Positions 27,304 through 36,161 of a stretch of DNA of 64,000 nt are shown piece by piece (position 1 is the stretch's first letter; each line of letters opens with the position of its first letter). This stretch comes from Mastigocoleus testarum BC008. GTDB taxonomy: Bacteria; Cyanobacteriota; Cyanobacteriia; Cyanobacteriales; Nostocaceae. The notes beneath the pieces are model-generated. The model had not been told where the DNA came from. It did no database searches and saw only the letters and a program-made list of their open reading frames with translations. A program made the position numbers and the translations under genes. The stretch spans positions 1 through 64,000 of the forward strand of contig NZ_LMTZ01000141.1 of NCBI RefSeq assembly GCF_001456025.1, read 5' to 3'.

Positions 27304-27951
27304 TCAAATTAATCCTTTACGTAAAGCTACAACAGCAGCTTGGACGCGATCGTTAACAGCAAGTTTGTTCATAATACTGCGGATATGAGTTTTCACAGTA
27401 CTCAAACTTATATACAGTTGTGTTGCAATTTCTGGATTAGTTCGACCTTCAACTATAAGTGTTAGAACTTCTAGTTCTCGATTGGAAAGCTCACTTATAT
27501 TGTTATGGGACACAGGCGGTTTAAGATTATCAATAACTTTACGAGCTATTTGGGGATCCAGATATGTTGCACCAACCTCAGCAGCATTTATTGCGATCAA
27601 TAATTGCTCCAAACTGGTACCTTTGATACAACAAGCATCAGCACCACTAGCAAGAGCAGCAATCATTTCCGTTTCATCATTATGGGAAGTTAATATTACA
27701 ACCCTGACTGTTGATAGATTAGTCTTTATTTGTTGTGTTGCCGCAATTCCATCCAATCTGGGAAGACCAAGATCCATAATCACTAAATCGGGCTGAAGTT
27801 TTATTGCAGTTTCTACACCCAGGTAACCATCTGCTGCTATCCCTACAATTTGGTATTGGGAAGATTCCTCAAAGAACTGCTCCAAACCTAACTGCATGAC
27901 TGGATCGTCTTCCACAATTAAAATTCTTTGGGGTGGGGTTTGTGCGTTCAT
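27304..27951 (-). CDS. NarL/FixJ-family response regulator (REC - LuxR HTH)
   Basis: 215 aa. The receiver is at 8-125, with acidic pair Glu14-Asp15-Asp16, phospho-acceptor Asp60 in IMDLGLPRLDG and Lys110-region KGTS. The LuxR-type helix-turn-helix at about 150-212 has the signature ELSNRELEVLTLIVEG and SLSTVKTHIRSIMNKL. When phosphorylated such proteins dimerise and bind DNA. The gene is convergent with the membrane histidine kinase at 25749-27116 and divergent from chlI at 28112. It could therefore be paired with that kinase. Control of chlI is possible by position but there is no direct evidence. Confidence 0.94.
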   Translation of the reverse strand: MNAQTPPQRILIVEDDPVMQLGLEQFFEESSQYQIVGIAADGYLGVETAIKLQPDLVIMDLGLPRLDGIAATQQIKTNLSTVRVVILTSHNDETEMIAALASGADACCIKGTSLEQLLIAINAAEVGATYLDPQIARKVIDNLKPPVSHNNISELSNRELEVLTLIVEGRTNPEIATQLYISLSTVKTHIRSIMNKLAVNDRVQAAVVALRKGLI

Positions 27952-28111
27952 CTGTAAGACTGTAGAGGTACTTTATCCGAACATCAAAAAACAGCATCCC
28001 ATAATTTGCACGCTTACTATCTCTAGATATATGAAAAATTTTAAAAACGACAATTGTGGCACAATAATAAGACACTAAGAAAAAAATATAGATAAGGTTA
28101 AGGTTAATTTA

Positions 28112-29233
28112 GTGAGTCCTACTGCTCAAACTTCGGCAATGAAAGGTCGTGTAGTATTTCCATTTACAGCAATTGTGGGTCAGGAAGAAATGAAACTGGC
28201 TCTGATATTGAACACGATCGACCCCAAAATCGGTGGCGTGATGATCATGGGCGATCGCGGTACTGGAAAATCAACAACAATCAGGGCTTTAGCTGATTTA
28301 TTACCAGAAATTGCCGTGGTTGCAAACGACCCTTTCAATTCGGATCCTCAAGATCCAGAATTGATGAGCGATGGAGTCCGCGAGCAAGTAGAGCAAGGGG
28401 TTGATCCAGAAGTAACCCGAGCAAAAGTGCAAATGGTAGATTTACCTTTGGGTGCAACTGAAGACCGGGTTTGCGGCACAATTGATATTGAAAAAGCTTT
28501 ATCTGAAGGTGTTAAAGCATTTGAACCCGGACTTTTGGCAAAAGCTAACCGGGGTATTCTTTACGTGGATGAAGTTAACTTACTTGACGACCACCTAGTT
28601 GATGTATTATTAGATTCGGCTGCAAGTGGTTGGAATACAGTAGAACGGGAAGGTATTTCCATTCGTCACCCCGCACGTTTTGTTTTAGTAGGTTCCGGTA
28701 ACCCAGAAGAAGGGGAATTGCGTCCCCAATTACTTGACCGTTTTGGGATGCATGCTGAAATTCATACTGTTAAAGAACCAGCATTAAGGGTACAAATCGT
28801 CGAACAGCGTTCAGAATTTGACCAAAATCCTCCTAGTTTTCTGGAAAAATATCACTCAGAACAAGAAGAACTACAAAAGCGCATTGTCACAGCACAGGAA
28901 AATTTATCCTCAGTAAACCTCGATTACGAACTACGGGTGAAGATTTCTGAGGTTTGTTCGGAATTAGATGTGGATGGTTTGCGTGGCGATATTGTTACTA
29001 ATCGTGCAGCTAAAGCTTTGACAGCTTTTGAAGCTCGCAAGGAAGTAACAGTTGATGACATTCGTAGAGTTATTACCTTGTGTTTGCGTCACCGACTCCG
29101 GAAAGACCCCCTCGAGTCAATTGATTCTGGTTATAAAGTTGAAAAAGCATTTGCTCGGGTATTCGGGGTAGAACTCCCAGAAGATGTAAATCAAAGTAAT
29201 GGTACCAGTAGAAAAGTTGGAGCTAGAAATTAA
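28112..29233 (+). CDS. chlI: Magnesium chelatase ATPase subunit I
   Basis: 373 aa, the AAA+ subunit that with ChlD and ChlH inserts Mg2+ into protoporphyrin IX, the first committed step of chlorophyll synthesis. Walker A is GDRGTGKS (about residues 48-55), Walker B is in GILYVDEVNLLDD, sensor 1 is in LVGSGNPEEGELRPQLLDRFG, and the ChlI-type inserts are present. The start is GTG at 28112, because the protein then opens MSPTAQTS followed by VVFPFTAIVGQEEMK, as in other cyanobacterial ChlI proteins. chlD and chlH are not in the window, which is usual because these genes are dispersed in cyanobacteria. Confidence 0.96.
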   Translation: MSPTAQTSAMKGRVVFPFTAIVGQEEMKLALILNTIDPKIGGVMIMGDRGTGKSTTIRALADLLPEIAVVANDPFNSDPQDPELMSDGVREQVEQGVDPEVTRAKVQMVDLPLGATEDRVCGTIDIEKALSEGVKAFEPGLLAKANRGILYVDEVNLLDDHLVDVLLDSAASGWNTVEREGISIRHPARFVLVGSGNPEEGELRPQLLDRFGMHAEIHTVKEPALRVQIVEQRSEFDQNPPSFLEKYHSEQEELQKRIVTAQENLSSVNLDYELRVKISEVCSELDVDGLRGDIVTNRAAKALTAFEARKEVTVDDIRRVITLCLRHRLRKDPLESIDSGYKVEKAFARVFGVELPEDVNQSNGTSRKVGARN

Positions 29234-29272
29234 CTTTTAGTTGTCAGATACCAACAATGCAGTAACTACACC

Positions 29273-29386
29273 CATTACTCATTACTGTGCGCAATACTTA
29301 CAGTACGCTTACGCTAGGTCGCGCCCCGCTACGCTAACATTACTCATTACTCATTACTCACTACCCAATCCCCAATCCCCATTATT
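29273..29386. repeat. STRR with GC-rich insert, inverted relative to the 27.1-kb copy
   Basis: ATTACTCATTACTC heptamers flank a GC-rich insert (29283-29339) that begins TACTGTGCGCAAT and ends GCGCCCCGCTACGCTAAC. This is the inverse of the insert at 27225-27290, with a different middle. CCCAATCCCC words follow. The array extends the following frame upstream artificially. Confidence 0.8.
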
Positions 29387-29387
29387 C

Positions 29388-29687
29388 ATGAGATTTTGGC
29401 GCTTTTGGTTAAATGCTGTAATTTTATCCAGCCAGCACAATCCGCCTAGGTTTGTTGAACTTTTGATGTTATCCTTGGCGATTATTATGCTGGCAATTTC
29501 TACACTTTTCCCTGGAAAAGAGGCATTTTTAATCTTAGGTCTGAGCTTTGTAGTTGGAGCATCTTTATCAATTTTAGTGCGAGAAGTGATGTCACCGTCG
29601 CCCCGGACCCTGATTACACAAATTACAGCAGTTTTATTACTTGTTGTCAGTATCTATGGTTTTGCAGATCTGATACAGCATCTTTAA
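29388..29687 (+). CDS. Small membrane protein of unknown function
   Basis: 99 aa from ATG 29388 (MRFWRFWLNAVILSS). The frame is open further upstream to 29241, but that part is only translated tandem repeat, so the later ATG is preferred. Two or three hydrophobic helices are seen, at about 20-40, 43-62 and 75-95. There is no catalytic motif. It follows chlI by about 150 bp on the same strand, so it could be read through from chlI. No role in chlorophyll synthesis can be claimed. I do not recognise the family. Confidence 0.65.
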   Translation: MRFWRFWLNAVILSSQHNPPRFVELLMLSLAIIMLAISTLFPGKEAFLILGLSFVVGASLSILVREVMSPSPRTLITQITAVLLLVVSIYGFADLIQHL

Positions 29688-29761
29688 AGTCTAAAAGTAT
29701 GTTTATAGTGTTGCTTTTTTAGCCGTTCCCCACTTTAACTGTGCTGCAGGTGTGATGGGGC

Positions 29762-30409
29762 TTAAAAAACATATGATAAGAGTTCATTAAAATCATATAT
29801 ATAGCAACTAGCTTCGGCTTGCACTTTTTCTCTTACAGCGTAACGCCCAAATCCAACAAAAAGATCCACTCCTGGCTTGGTTTCCAAATCGCTGACACCA
29901 TCACCTACCATAATTATTTTTTCTGGCGCAAATTTATGACGTAATTTTTCTACGACTTCTAATTTCCCTCCATTTCGAGTTGTAGGATAATCGCGATCAA
30001 AATCTCGGTAACTACCGTCTTCGTTAAAGAATAATTCAACAGCTTCAATCGACGATTCAACACCAAGATATTTGGCTAAAGGTGCGATCGCTTGTACGTA
30101 TCCAGCACTTAAAATAAATGGCGTCCATCCCTTTTGCTTGAGAGTTGCAATTACTTGTTTTGCATTAGGTTCAACCATTTGAACATAAAGTTCGCCGGTT
30201 TTTGCAACAGCATCTCGTGAAGGTTTAATAATTTCTAAACGTTTTGCAAAAACACTTTCAATGGGGATCTTACCTCCCATTGCCTCATTGGTCATCTGGA
30301 CAATTTGCTGACTAACATCATCACCTGCAGTTCGTGCTAATTCATCAATTCCTTCGATACTGCTTAGGGTACTATCACAATCAAAAATAATAATTTTGCT
30401 GTTAGCCAC
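29762..30409 (-). CDS. HAD-superfamily phosphatase, phosphoserine-phosphatase-like (HAD-IB)
   Basis: 215 aa. Motif I is FDCDSTLSS (residues 9-17), with nucleophile Asp10 and acid/base Asp12. Motif II is the Ser of ILSAGY (about 99-104). Motif III is a Lys in GGKLEVVEKLR, and motif IV is GDGVSDLET (about 169-177). The capping-domain sequence and length resemble SerB-type phosphatases, which remove phosphate from phosphoserine in the last step of serine synthesis. Other HAD-IB members act on different small phosphates, so the substrate is not certain. The protein is cytosolic. It is convergent with the small membrane protein and divergent from the S9 peptidase gene. Confidence 0.85.
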   Translation of the reverse strand: MANSKIIIFDCDSTLSSIEGIDELARTAGDDVSQQIVQMTNEAMGGKIPIESVFAKRLEIIKPSRDAVAKTGELYVQMVEPNAKQVIATLKQKGWTPFILSAGYVQAIAPLAKYLGVESSIEAVELFFNEDGSYRDFDRDYPTTRNGGKLEVVEKLRHKFAPEKIIMVGDGVSDLETKPGVDLFVGFGRYAVREKVQAEASCYIYDFNELLSYVF

Positions 30410-30612
30410 GATCCGATGCTTCCTTATCTATAATGAGTATCTTATCAGTTGTTTATAGTTGCAGCACGCTCACACAAACCGTTTATGGGGGATTTTTTGT
30501 CCTCAATCCTTTTAGAAATGAATACTCTTGAAACAACTAATAGCTATCAGCACTACGGACAATATATGCTATAAACTGCTCAATTTTATTTCCTATTTGG
30601 CATAATGATGAG

Positions 30613-32568
30613 ATGCATTTTTTCTCAAGATTTTTTGCTACCCTGCTCGCAGTATTTTTGCTACCTGTTCTCATGGTTTCTGCACAACAGCCTACGATTA
30701 CTCCTGGAGACAATCTTGTTGTTGAAGGTCTCCCCCCAATTCCAGTTTCGCTAGTGGATACAGTCGAACGTTATACCCAGTTTAGGTCTGCGAGTATTGC
30801 TAGTTGGCATCCTACCAAGCGGCAAATGCTAATATCAACTCGCTTTGGCGATACCCGTCAGGTTCATTTAGTTGAATTCCCTTTGGCTGCTCGCAAACAA
30901 CTAACTTTTTTCTCAGAAAGGGTTAGTGGTGCAACTTTCCAACCGTCAAAAGGTAATTATTTTGTTTTCAGTAAAGATATTGGAGGTAATGAATTCAACC
31001 AGAACTTTCGCTATGATTTTGCAACTGGTGATATTAAACTACTGACTGATGGAAAGTCAAAAAACAGTCGTGGTGTTTGGTCTAATAGCGGGGATCGCAT
31101 GATCTATTCTTCCACCAGACGCACCGGTAAGGATAGAGATCTATATATTATCCAACCTCAAAAGCCTGAAAGCGATAAATTGCTAGCTGAGGTGGATGGG
31201 GGTGGTTGGTTTGGTTTGAATTGGTCTCCTGATGATTCTCAGTTTTTGATGCTCGAGTATGTTTCGATTAACGAAAGCTATTTGTGGCTATTTGATACTC
31301 GTACGGGTGACAAAAGTTTAATTACAGCCAAAAAAGAGGGTAAAGAGAAGGTTGCTTACAATGGCGGGATCTTTGCTAAAGATGGTAAAGGTTTATATGT
31401 CATAACTGATCGCGACTCAGAATTTTCTCGATTAGCTTATCTGAATCTCACAACTTTTGAGCATACTTATTTAACCAGTGATATTCCTTGGGATGTGGAA
31501 GATTTTGACCTTTCGGAAGATGGTAAGAATCTCGCCTTTGTGACCAACGAAGATGGTACGGGGGTTTTACATATATTGGATACCACCACAAGGAAGGAAA
31601 AACCACTACCAAAATTACCTGTAGGGCAAATATATGGTGTAAGATGGCACCGTAACAACCAAGATTTAGGTTTTACACTAGTTTCAGCTCGTTCAACAGC
31701 AGATGTTTATTCTTTGAATATTATTAATAATAAAGTTGAACGTTGGACAGAAAGTGAAACGGGGGGATTGAACACCGAAAATTTCCCTGAAGCAGAATTA
31801 GTACGTTGGAAAAGTTTCGACGATAAAATCATCTCTGGCTTTCTATATCGTCCTCCTGCCAAGTTTAAAGGTAAACGTCCGGTAATAATTAACATTCATG
31901 GTGGTCCCGAAGGACAGTTTCGACCAACATTTTTGGGGCGTTTAAATTACTACCTCAATGAATTGGGAGTTGCAGTTTTATTTCCTAATGTTCGCGGTTC
32001 TGCTGGATATGGCAAAACCTTTTTAAAGTTGGATAACGATTATAAGCGCGAAGACTCAGTAAAAGACATTGGCGCGTTGTTAGATTGGATCGGTACTCAA
32101 CCGAATTTGGACAAAAATCGGATCCTAGTAACCGGAGGTAGTTACGGTGGCTATATGTCTTTAGCCGTAGCAACTAAATATAGTAATAAAATTCGTGCGG
32201 CGATCGATATTGTTGGAATTTCTAATTTTGTAACCTTTCTGGAAAACACCGAAAGCTATCGACGAGATTTGCGACGGGTGGAATATGGAGACGAACGGGA
32301 TCCAAAAATGCGGGAATTTTTACTGAATATTTCTCCCGTAAATAATGCGGATAAAATAACCGTACCTTTATTTGTTATCCATGGTAAAAACGATCCCCGT
32401 GTTCCTTTGAAGGAAGCAGAGCAAATAGTAGCGACAGTTAGAAAAAATGATGTCCCTGTTTGGTATTTAATGGCGAAGGACGAAGGACATGGCTTTAGTA
32501 AGAAGAAAAATGTTGACTTTCAGTTTTACTCTACGGTGATGTTTGTTAAACGCTTTTTGTTGAAATAA
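30613..32568 (+). CDS. S9-family serine peptidase (prolyl oligopeptidase / acylaminoacyl-peptidase type), exported
   Basis: 651 aa with a signal peptide (about 1-24, hydrophobic core then SAQQ). Residues 60-380 form a WD40-like/TolB-type beta-propeller, with repeated SPDDSQF and SEDGKNLAF motifs. Residues 395-651 are an alpha/beta-hydrolase. The catalytic triad is Ser510 in GGSYGGY, Asp594 in HGKNDPRVP and His626 in DEGHGF, and the oxyanion segment is NIHGGPEGQF. Such enzymes remove dipeptides or acylated residues from oligopeptides, with the propeller limiting access to short chains. The signal peptide points to the periplasm. The gene stands alone, followed by a decamer repeat array. Confidence 0.92.
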   Translation: MHFFSRFFATLLAVFLLPVLMVSAQQPTITPGDNLVVEGLPPIPVSLVDTVERYTQFRSASIASWHPTKRQMLISTRFGDTRQVHLVEFPLAARKQLTFFSERVSGATFQPSKGNYFVFSKDIGGNEFNQNFRYDFATGDIKLLTDGKSKNSRGVWSNSGDRMIYSSTRRTGKDRDLYIIQPQKPESDKLLAEVDGGGWFGLNWSPDDSQFLMLEYVSINESYLWLFDTRTGDKSLITAKKEGKEKVAYNGGIFAKDGKGLYVITDRDSEFSRLAYLNLTTFEHTYLTSDIPWDVEDFDLSEDGKNLAFVTNEDGTGVLHILDTTTRKEKPLPKLPVGQIYGVRWHRNNQDLGFTLVSARSTADVYSLNIINNKVERWTESETGGLNTENFPEAELVRWKSFDDKIISGFLYRPPAKFKGKRPVIINIHGGPEGQFRPTFLGRLNYYLNELGVAVLFPNVRGSAGYGKTFLKLDNDYKREDSVKDIGALLDWIGTQPNLDKNRILVTGGSYGGYMSLAVATKYSNKIRAAIDIVGISNFVTFLENTESYRRDLRRVEYGDERDPKMREFLLNISPVNNADKITVPLFVIHGKNDPRVPLKEAEQIVATVRKNDVPVWYLMAKDEGHGFSKKKNVDFQFYSTVMFVKRFLLK

Positions 32569-32618
32569 ATATGTGTTGGGTAATGGGTAGTTGGTAATGG
32601 GTAATGAGTATTACATTC

Positions 32619-32750
32619 CTCCCACACTCCCCACACTCCCCACACTCCCCACACTTCCCACACTCCCCACACTCCCCACACTCCCCACACTTCCCACACT
32701 CCCCACACTCCCCACACTTCCCACACTTCCCACACTCCCCACACTCCCTA
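32619..32750. repeat. 10-bp tandem repeat array (CACTCCCCAC)n
   Basis: About thirteen units of the decamer seen at 1-165 and 10521-10598, with CACTTCCCAC variants. It lies directly upstream of the gluconokinase start. In one frame it reads as His-Ser-Pro repeats fused to the kinase, which is almost certainly an artefact. Confidence 0.9.
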
Positions 32751-32756
32751 ATACAC

Positions 32757-33245
32757 ATGATAATAATCCTCATAGGTGTGTCTGGTTCTGGTAAAACTAC
32801 GATTGGTAAACAACTCGCAGACTCACTCAACTGGCAATTTTATGACGCTGACGATTTCCATTCAGCAAAAAATATTGAAAAAATGCAAGCTGCAATTCCT
32901 TTAGAGGATAGCGATCGAATGCCATGGTTGCAAGCTATAGCAGATGCGATCGCAAAATGGTTGCAGGAAAATCAAAACATAATAATGGCTTGTTCGGCTT
33001 TGAAAGAAAGTTATCGTCAGTTGCTATTAATAGACAGAGAAAATATCCAATTTATTTACCTCAAAGGATCTTTTGAATTGATTCAAAAGCGCTTACAAAA
33101 ACGTGAAAATCATTTTATGTCGGAAAGACTTTTGAAAAATCAATTTGATGTTTTGGAAGAACCTTCTAATATCCCAACAATAGATATTTCAAATCCACCA
33201 GAAAAAATAGTGGCAACTATTAGAGAAATATTAAGAAGCAGTTAA
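32757..33245 (+). CDS. gntK: Gluconokinase
   Basis: 162 aa from ATG 32757. It phosphorylates D-gluconate to 6-phosphogluconate with ATP. The protein opens MIIILIGVSGSGKTT, with the P-loop at residues 7-14 and a following WQFYDADDFHS segment that binds the sugar substrate in GntK proteins. LEDSDRMPWLQ and MACSALKESYR are further family signatures. The length fits GntK (about 165-175 aa). The frame continues 51 codons upstream through the decamer repeat. I reject that extension because it only encodes repeat-derived His-Ser-Pro. Its product feeds the oxidative pentose phosphate pathway, which also uses the 6-phosphogluconolactonase encoded at 38414. Confidence 0.88.
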   Translation: MIIILIGVSGSGKTTIGKQLADSLNWQFYDADDFHSAKNIEKMQAAIPLEDSDRMPWLQAIADAIAKWLQENQNIIMACSALKESYRQLLLIDRENIQFIYLKGSFELIQKRLQKRENHFMSERLLKNQFDVLEEPSNIPTIDISNPPEKIVATIREILRSS

Positions 33246-33412
33246 TTAGCGATAATGATTTTCATTACTTTGAGAATATTAATTGAAAATTAATTTAATA
33301 CATAAAATTTAATGAAATAAAAATTACTGTTCTTCATTTTATCTTCTTGTCAGAGTCTCAGACCTACATTTATACTCTGAACTAACCAAGGTCTGAAACA
33401 TTCGATTGAACC

Positions 33413-35290
33413 GTGACTATACTGGCAGGACGCTATGAACTTACCCGTAAATTAGGTGGGGGAGGCTTTGCAATCACTTACGTTGCAAGAGATATTTTGC
33501 AACCAAATAATCCTTCATGCGTAGTCAAGCAACTACGTCCTAATCAAGCTTACCCTGAAGTTGTAGATTGTTTTGAGAAGGAAGCAGCTACCTTGAGCAA
33601 GTTGGGGATGCACCCTCAGATACCTCAATTGCTAAATCATTTTCGAGAAGGTCCAAGTCTTTATATTGTTCAAGAATTTATTGATGGACAAAATTTAAGT
33701 CAAGAAATATCTCCAGGAAGACGTCTAAGTGAAGGTTATGTTATTAAATTCTTAAAAGAAGTCTTGGAGGTACTTTCCTTTATTCATCGGTACGGAGTCA
33801 TTCATCGCGATATTAAACCCCAAAATTTGGTACGTAATGCTGATGGCAGAATTTTCCTAATAGATTTCGGCGCGGTAAAAGAAATAGGAAGTTTGTTGGT
33901 AGACACTCAAGGTCAAGTTGCTTCGAGTGTTATCATTGGAACGCCAGGATATATGTCCAGCGAACAAAGTTTGGGTAGACCCTGTTTGGCAAGTGATATA
34001 TATGCCTTAGGGATGACTGCAATTCAGGCTTTAACTGGAATTTTGCCTTCTAAATTAGAAGAAAATCCCGAGACAGGGGAAATTATTTGGCGAAACCAAG
34101 CGAGAGTTAGTCGGCGCTTTGGAGAAATTATCAACACGATGGTGCGGCGTCATCATAGCCTACGTTATTCTTCTGCACGTGATGCATTAAAAGCTTTAAG
34201 CTCCGACCTCAACGACCATCAAGTATCAATACCTTCCTTGCCTTTATCTGGGAAAGGGAAATATCTTTCGCGTCGCAAAACTCTGGAAGTTCTCGGCTTA
34301 GCGGGAGGTGGTTTTTTGCTTGCGGTTGGAGGACAAACCATCATCAGAGCAAATTCTGAACGCAATAAGAAAGTAGCTCAGACTGCGAGCAAACCCAAGG
34401 AATCTACAGCAAAAATTCCCCCAAAAGCATTTCCTCAACTAACTCCGACTGCAAATAATAAGGGATTTAATCTTGAGACTTTTGACTTTGAAGTTGTAAC
34501 AGTTAATAGCCGTGGAGAAGTTACTAATCGTCGTCCTGCTCGTACGAGGTGTTTCGCGGAAAAATTAGGAAATGGTCTCATATTGGAGATGGTGGAAATT
34601 CCCGGCGGTGAATTTCGCATGGGTTCACCACAAACCGAGGAAGGAAGAAGAAATGATGAAGCACCACTACATCACGTTAAGGTCGCTCCTTTTTTCATGG
34701 GTAAATTTCAAGTTACCCAAGAGCAATATAAAAAAATAATAGGTGAAAACCCCTCTGATTTTAAAGGAGTAAGGCGACCCGTAGATAGAGTGAATTGGCA
34801 CAAAGCAGTTGAGTTTTGTGAAAAATTAACTCAAATGACCGGCAAAACCTATCGTTTACCTAGTGAAGTTGAGTGGGAATATGCTTGTCGAGCCGGAACG
34901 ACTACACCATTTCATTTCGGTGAAACAATTCATGCTAAGCTTGCCAATTATGACAGTACTAAAACTTATGCTTCTGGACCCAGAAGTAAGCATGTTCAGG
35001 GAACTACACCTGTAGGAAGTTTTCTGCCTAATGCTTTCGGGTTATATGATATGCACGGTAATGTTTGGGAGTGGTGTCAAGATACTTGGCATGCAAATTA
35101 TGAAAAAGCTCCTACTGATAGTCGCCCTTGGATCAGTAAACCTGATTCTTTCCGAGTGGTAAGGGGTGGTTCGTGGAATGTTGCTCCTGAGAAGTGTCGT
35201 TCTGCAGCTCGAGATTTACGCAAACCGGATATTTTTGGTTATACTTGTGGCTTTCGGGTTGTCTGCGATCGCGATTATGTTTTGAACTGA
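33413..35290 (+). CDS. Ser/Thr protein kinase fused to an FGE/SUMF-like domain
   Basis: 625 aa from GTG 33413. The kinase domain is at 7-270: glycine loop GGGGFA (15-20), Lys39, HRDIKPQN with Asp133, DFG at 151-153 and an APE-like segment in TPGYMSSEQ. A short hydrophobic segment follows at about 288-306, then a linker, then a formylglycine-generating-enzyme-type (FGE-sulfatase) domain at about 385-620. That domain has IPGGEFRMGSP, RLPSEVEWEYACRAG, GLYDMHGNVWEWCQD and CGFRVV. The first of the two catalytic-site cysteines of true FGE appears absent (GGSWNVAPEKC), so the domain is more likely a binding module. This architecture is common in cyanobacteria. The substrate is unknown. Confidence 0.92.
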   Translation: MTILAGRYELTRKLGGGGFAITYVARDILQPNNPSCVVKQLRPNQAYPEVVDCFEKEAATLSKLGMHPQIPQLLNHFREGPSLYIVQEFIDGQNLSQEISPGRRLSEGYVIKFLKEVLEVLSFIHRYGVIHRDIKPQNLVRNADGRIFLIDFGAVKEIGSLLVDTQGQVASSVIIGTPGYMSSEQSLGRPCLASDIYALGMTAIQALTGILPSKLEENPETGEIIWRNQARVSRRFGEIINTMVRRHHSLRYSSARDALKALSSDLNDHQVSIPSLPLSGKGKYLSRRKTLEVLGLAGGGFLLAVGGQTIIRANSERNKKVAQTASKPKESTAKIPPKAFPQLTPTANNKGFNLETFDFEVVTVNSRGEVTNRRPARTRCFAEKLGNGLILEMVEIPGGEFRMGSPQTEEGRRNDEAPLHHVKVAPFFMGKFQVTQEQYKKIIGENPSDFKGVRRPVDRVNWHKAVEFCEKLTQMTGKTYRLPSEVEWEYACRAGTTTPFHFGETIHAKLANYDSTKTYASGPRSKHVQGTTPVGSFLPNAFGLYDMHGNVWEWCQDTWHANYEKAPTDSRPWISKPDSFRVVRGGSWNVAPEKCRSAARDLRKPDIFGYTCGFRVVCDRDYVLN

Positions 35291-35452
35291 AGTAAGAAGT
35301 AAGGAGTCAGGAGTCAGGAGTCAGGAGTAAGAAGTAAGAAGTAAGAAGTAATTAATTTATTAGTCCCCGATCGCCAGTCCCCAGTCGCCAATCCCTGTTC
35401 GTACGCGGAGCGTGCGCTCCGAACGCCAGTCCCCAATTCCCAATCCCCATTT
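35291..35452. repeat. Mixed short tandem repeats
   Basis: AGTAAGA/AGTCAGG heptamers (35291-35352) are followed by CCAGTCCCCAGTCGCC-type words. A GC-rich palindrome, GCGGAGCGTGCGCTCCG, lies near 35405-35421. The stretch fills the gap between the kinase and the GIY-YIG gene. Confidence 0.8.
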
Positions 35453-35489
35453 ATGCTAACATTCCCAAGATGCATTCAATGGGAATGCC

Positions 35490-36080
35490 TTGAAACCCAA
35501 TCAGCTCGACTTATTCTCACAATCAGAGATTAATACTATTTCCAGCAACAAACCACCGGTTTTAACCATGGATGTTGCTGCTTTAAGTAAGTGGAAAATG
35601 CGAATATTTTCCCACCAACAAAGGATTAAAAAAACTCAACCAGTAAAGCAGGAAAGTTTATTTGCACTTTCACCGGCTGTGGTTTTTTGTGAATCTCCAA
35701 AACATGTAGATCCAGATATTATCGATCCTTTTAATCTCAAACCATCACCCCTGTCATTTTATCGTTTACCAACGGATAGTCCCGGTCAGGCTTGTCTTTA
35801 TTTCGTTATAGATATGGCTACCGATCTACTGCTTTATATTGGTGAAACTTGTAAATCAAATAAAAGATGGAAAGGGACGCACGATTGTAAGCGTTACATT
35901 GAAAAGTATCTAGATTTACATTACAAATATGAGTTAAATACAGCAGTCAACATAGCTTTTTGGTGGGACGCACCAGAAAAAACCCGACCCAGACAAGAAC
36001 TAGAATTAGCCTTAATTCAAAAATGGAAGCCCCCATTTAATAAGGAAAATTGGCAATATTGGGGTCAACCATTTGGGTGA
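35490..36080 (+). CDS. GIY-YIG nuclease-like protein
   Basis: 196 aa from TTG 35490. ATG 35568 (MDVAAL) is an alternative giving 170 aa. The C-terminal half (about 95-190) has the GIY-YIG layout: ACLYFVID and LLLYIGET for the two Tyr strands, then SNKRWKGTH with a conserved Arg, and a RPRQELELALIQKWKPPFNKEN segment with the metal-ligand Glu and terminal Asn. UvrC-like and homing-type nucleases share this fold. In stand-alone cyanobacterial proteins the substrate is unknown. The N-terminal 90 residues have no recognisable domain. It is convergent with the M50-like gene. Confidence 0.75.
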   Translation: MKPNQLDLFSQSEINTISSNKPPVLTMDVAALSKWKMRIFSHQQRIKKTQPVKQESLFALSPAVVFCESPKHVDPDIIDPFNLKPSPLSFYRLPTDSPGQACLYFVIDMATDLLLYIGETCKSNKRWKGTHDCKRYIEKYLDLHYKYELNTAVNIAFWWDAPEKTRPRQELELALIQKWKPPFNKENWQYWGQPFG

Positions 36081-36161
36081 ATCAGTTGTCAGTTTATGGC
36101 TAACGCCACGCCCTTACGGGCTACAGTTATCAGTTTCTGTGAACTGTTAACTGTTCCCTGT

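Noticed and set aside
29241..29387. N-terminal extension of the small membrane protein after chlI
   Set aside because: It translates STRR heptamers and a GC-rich insert. ATG 29388 starts a normal-looking membrane protein.
32604..32756. In-frame His-Ser-Pro-rich N-terminal extension of the gluconokinase
   Set aside because: It is only the translation of the decamer repeat. The kinase has a natural ATG directly before its P-loop at 32757.
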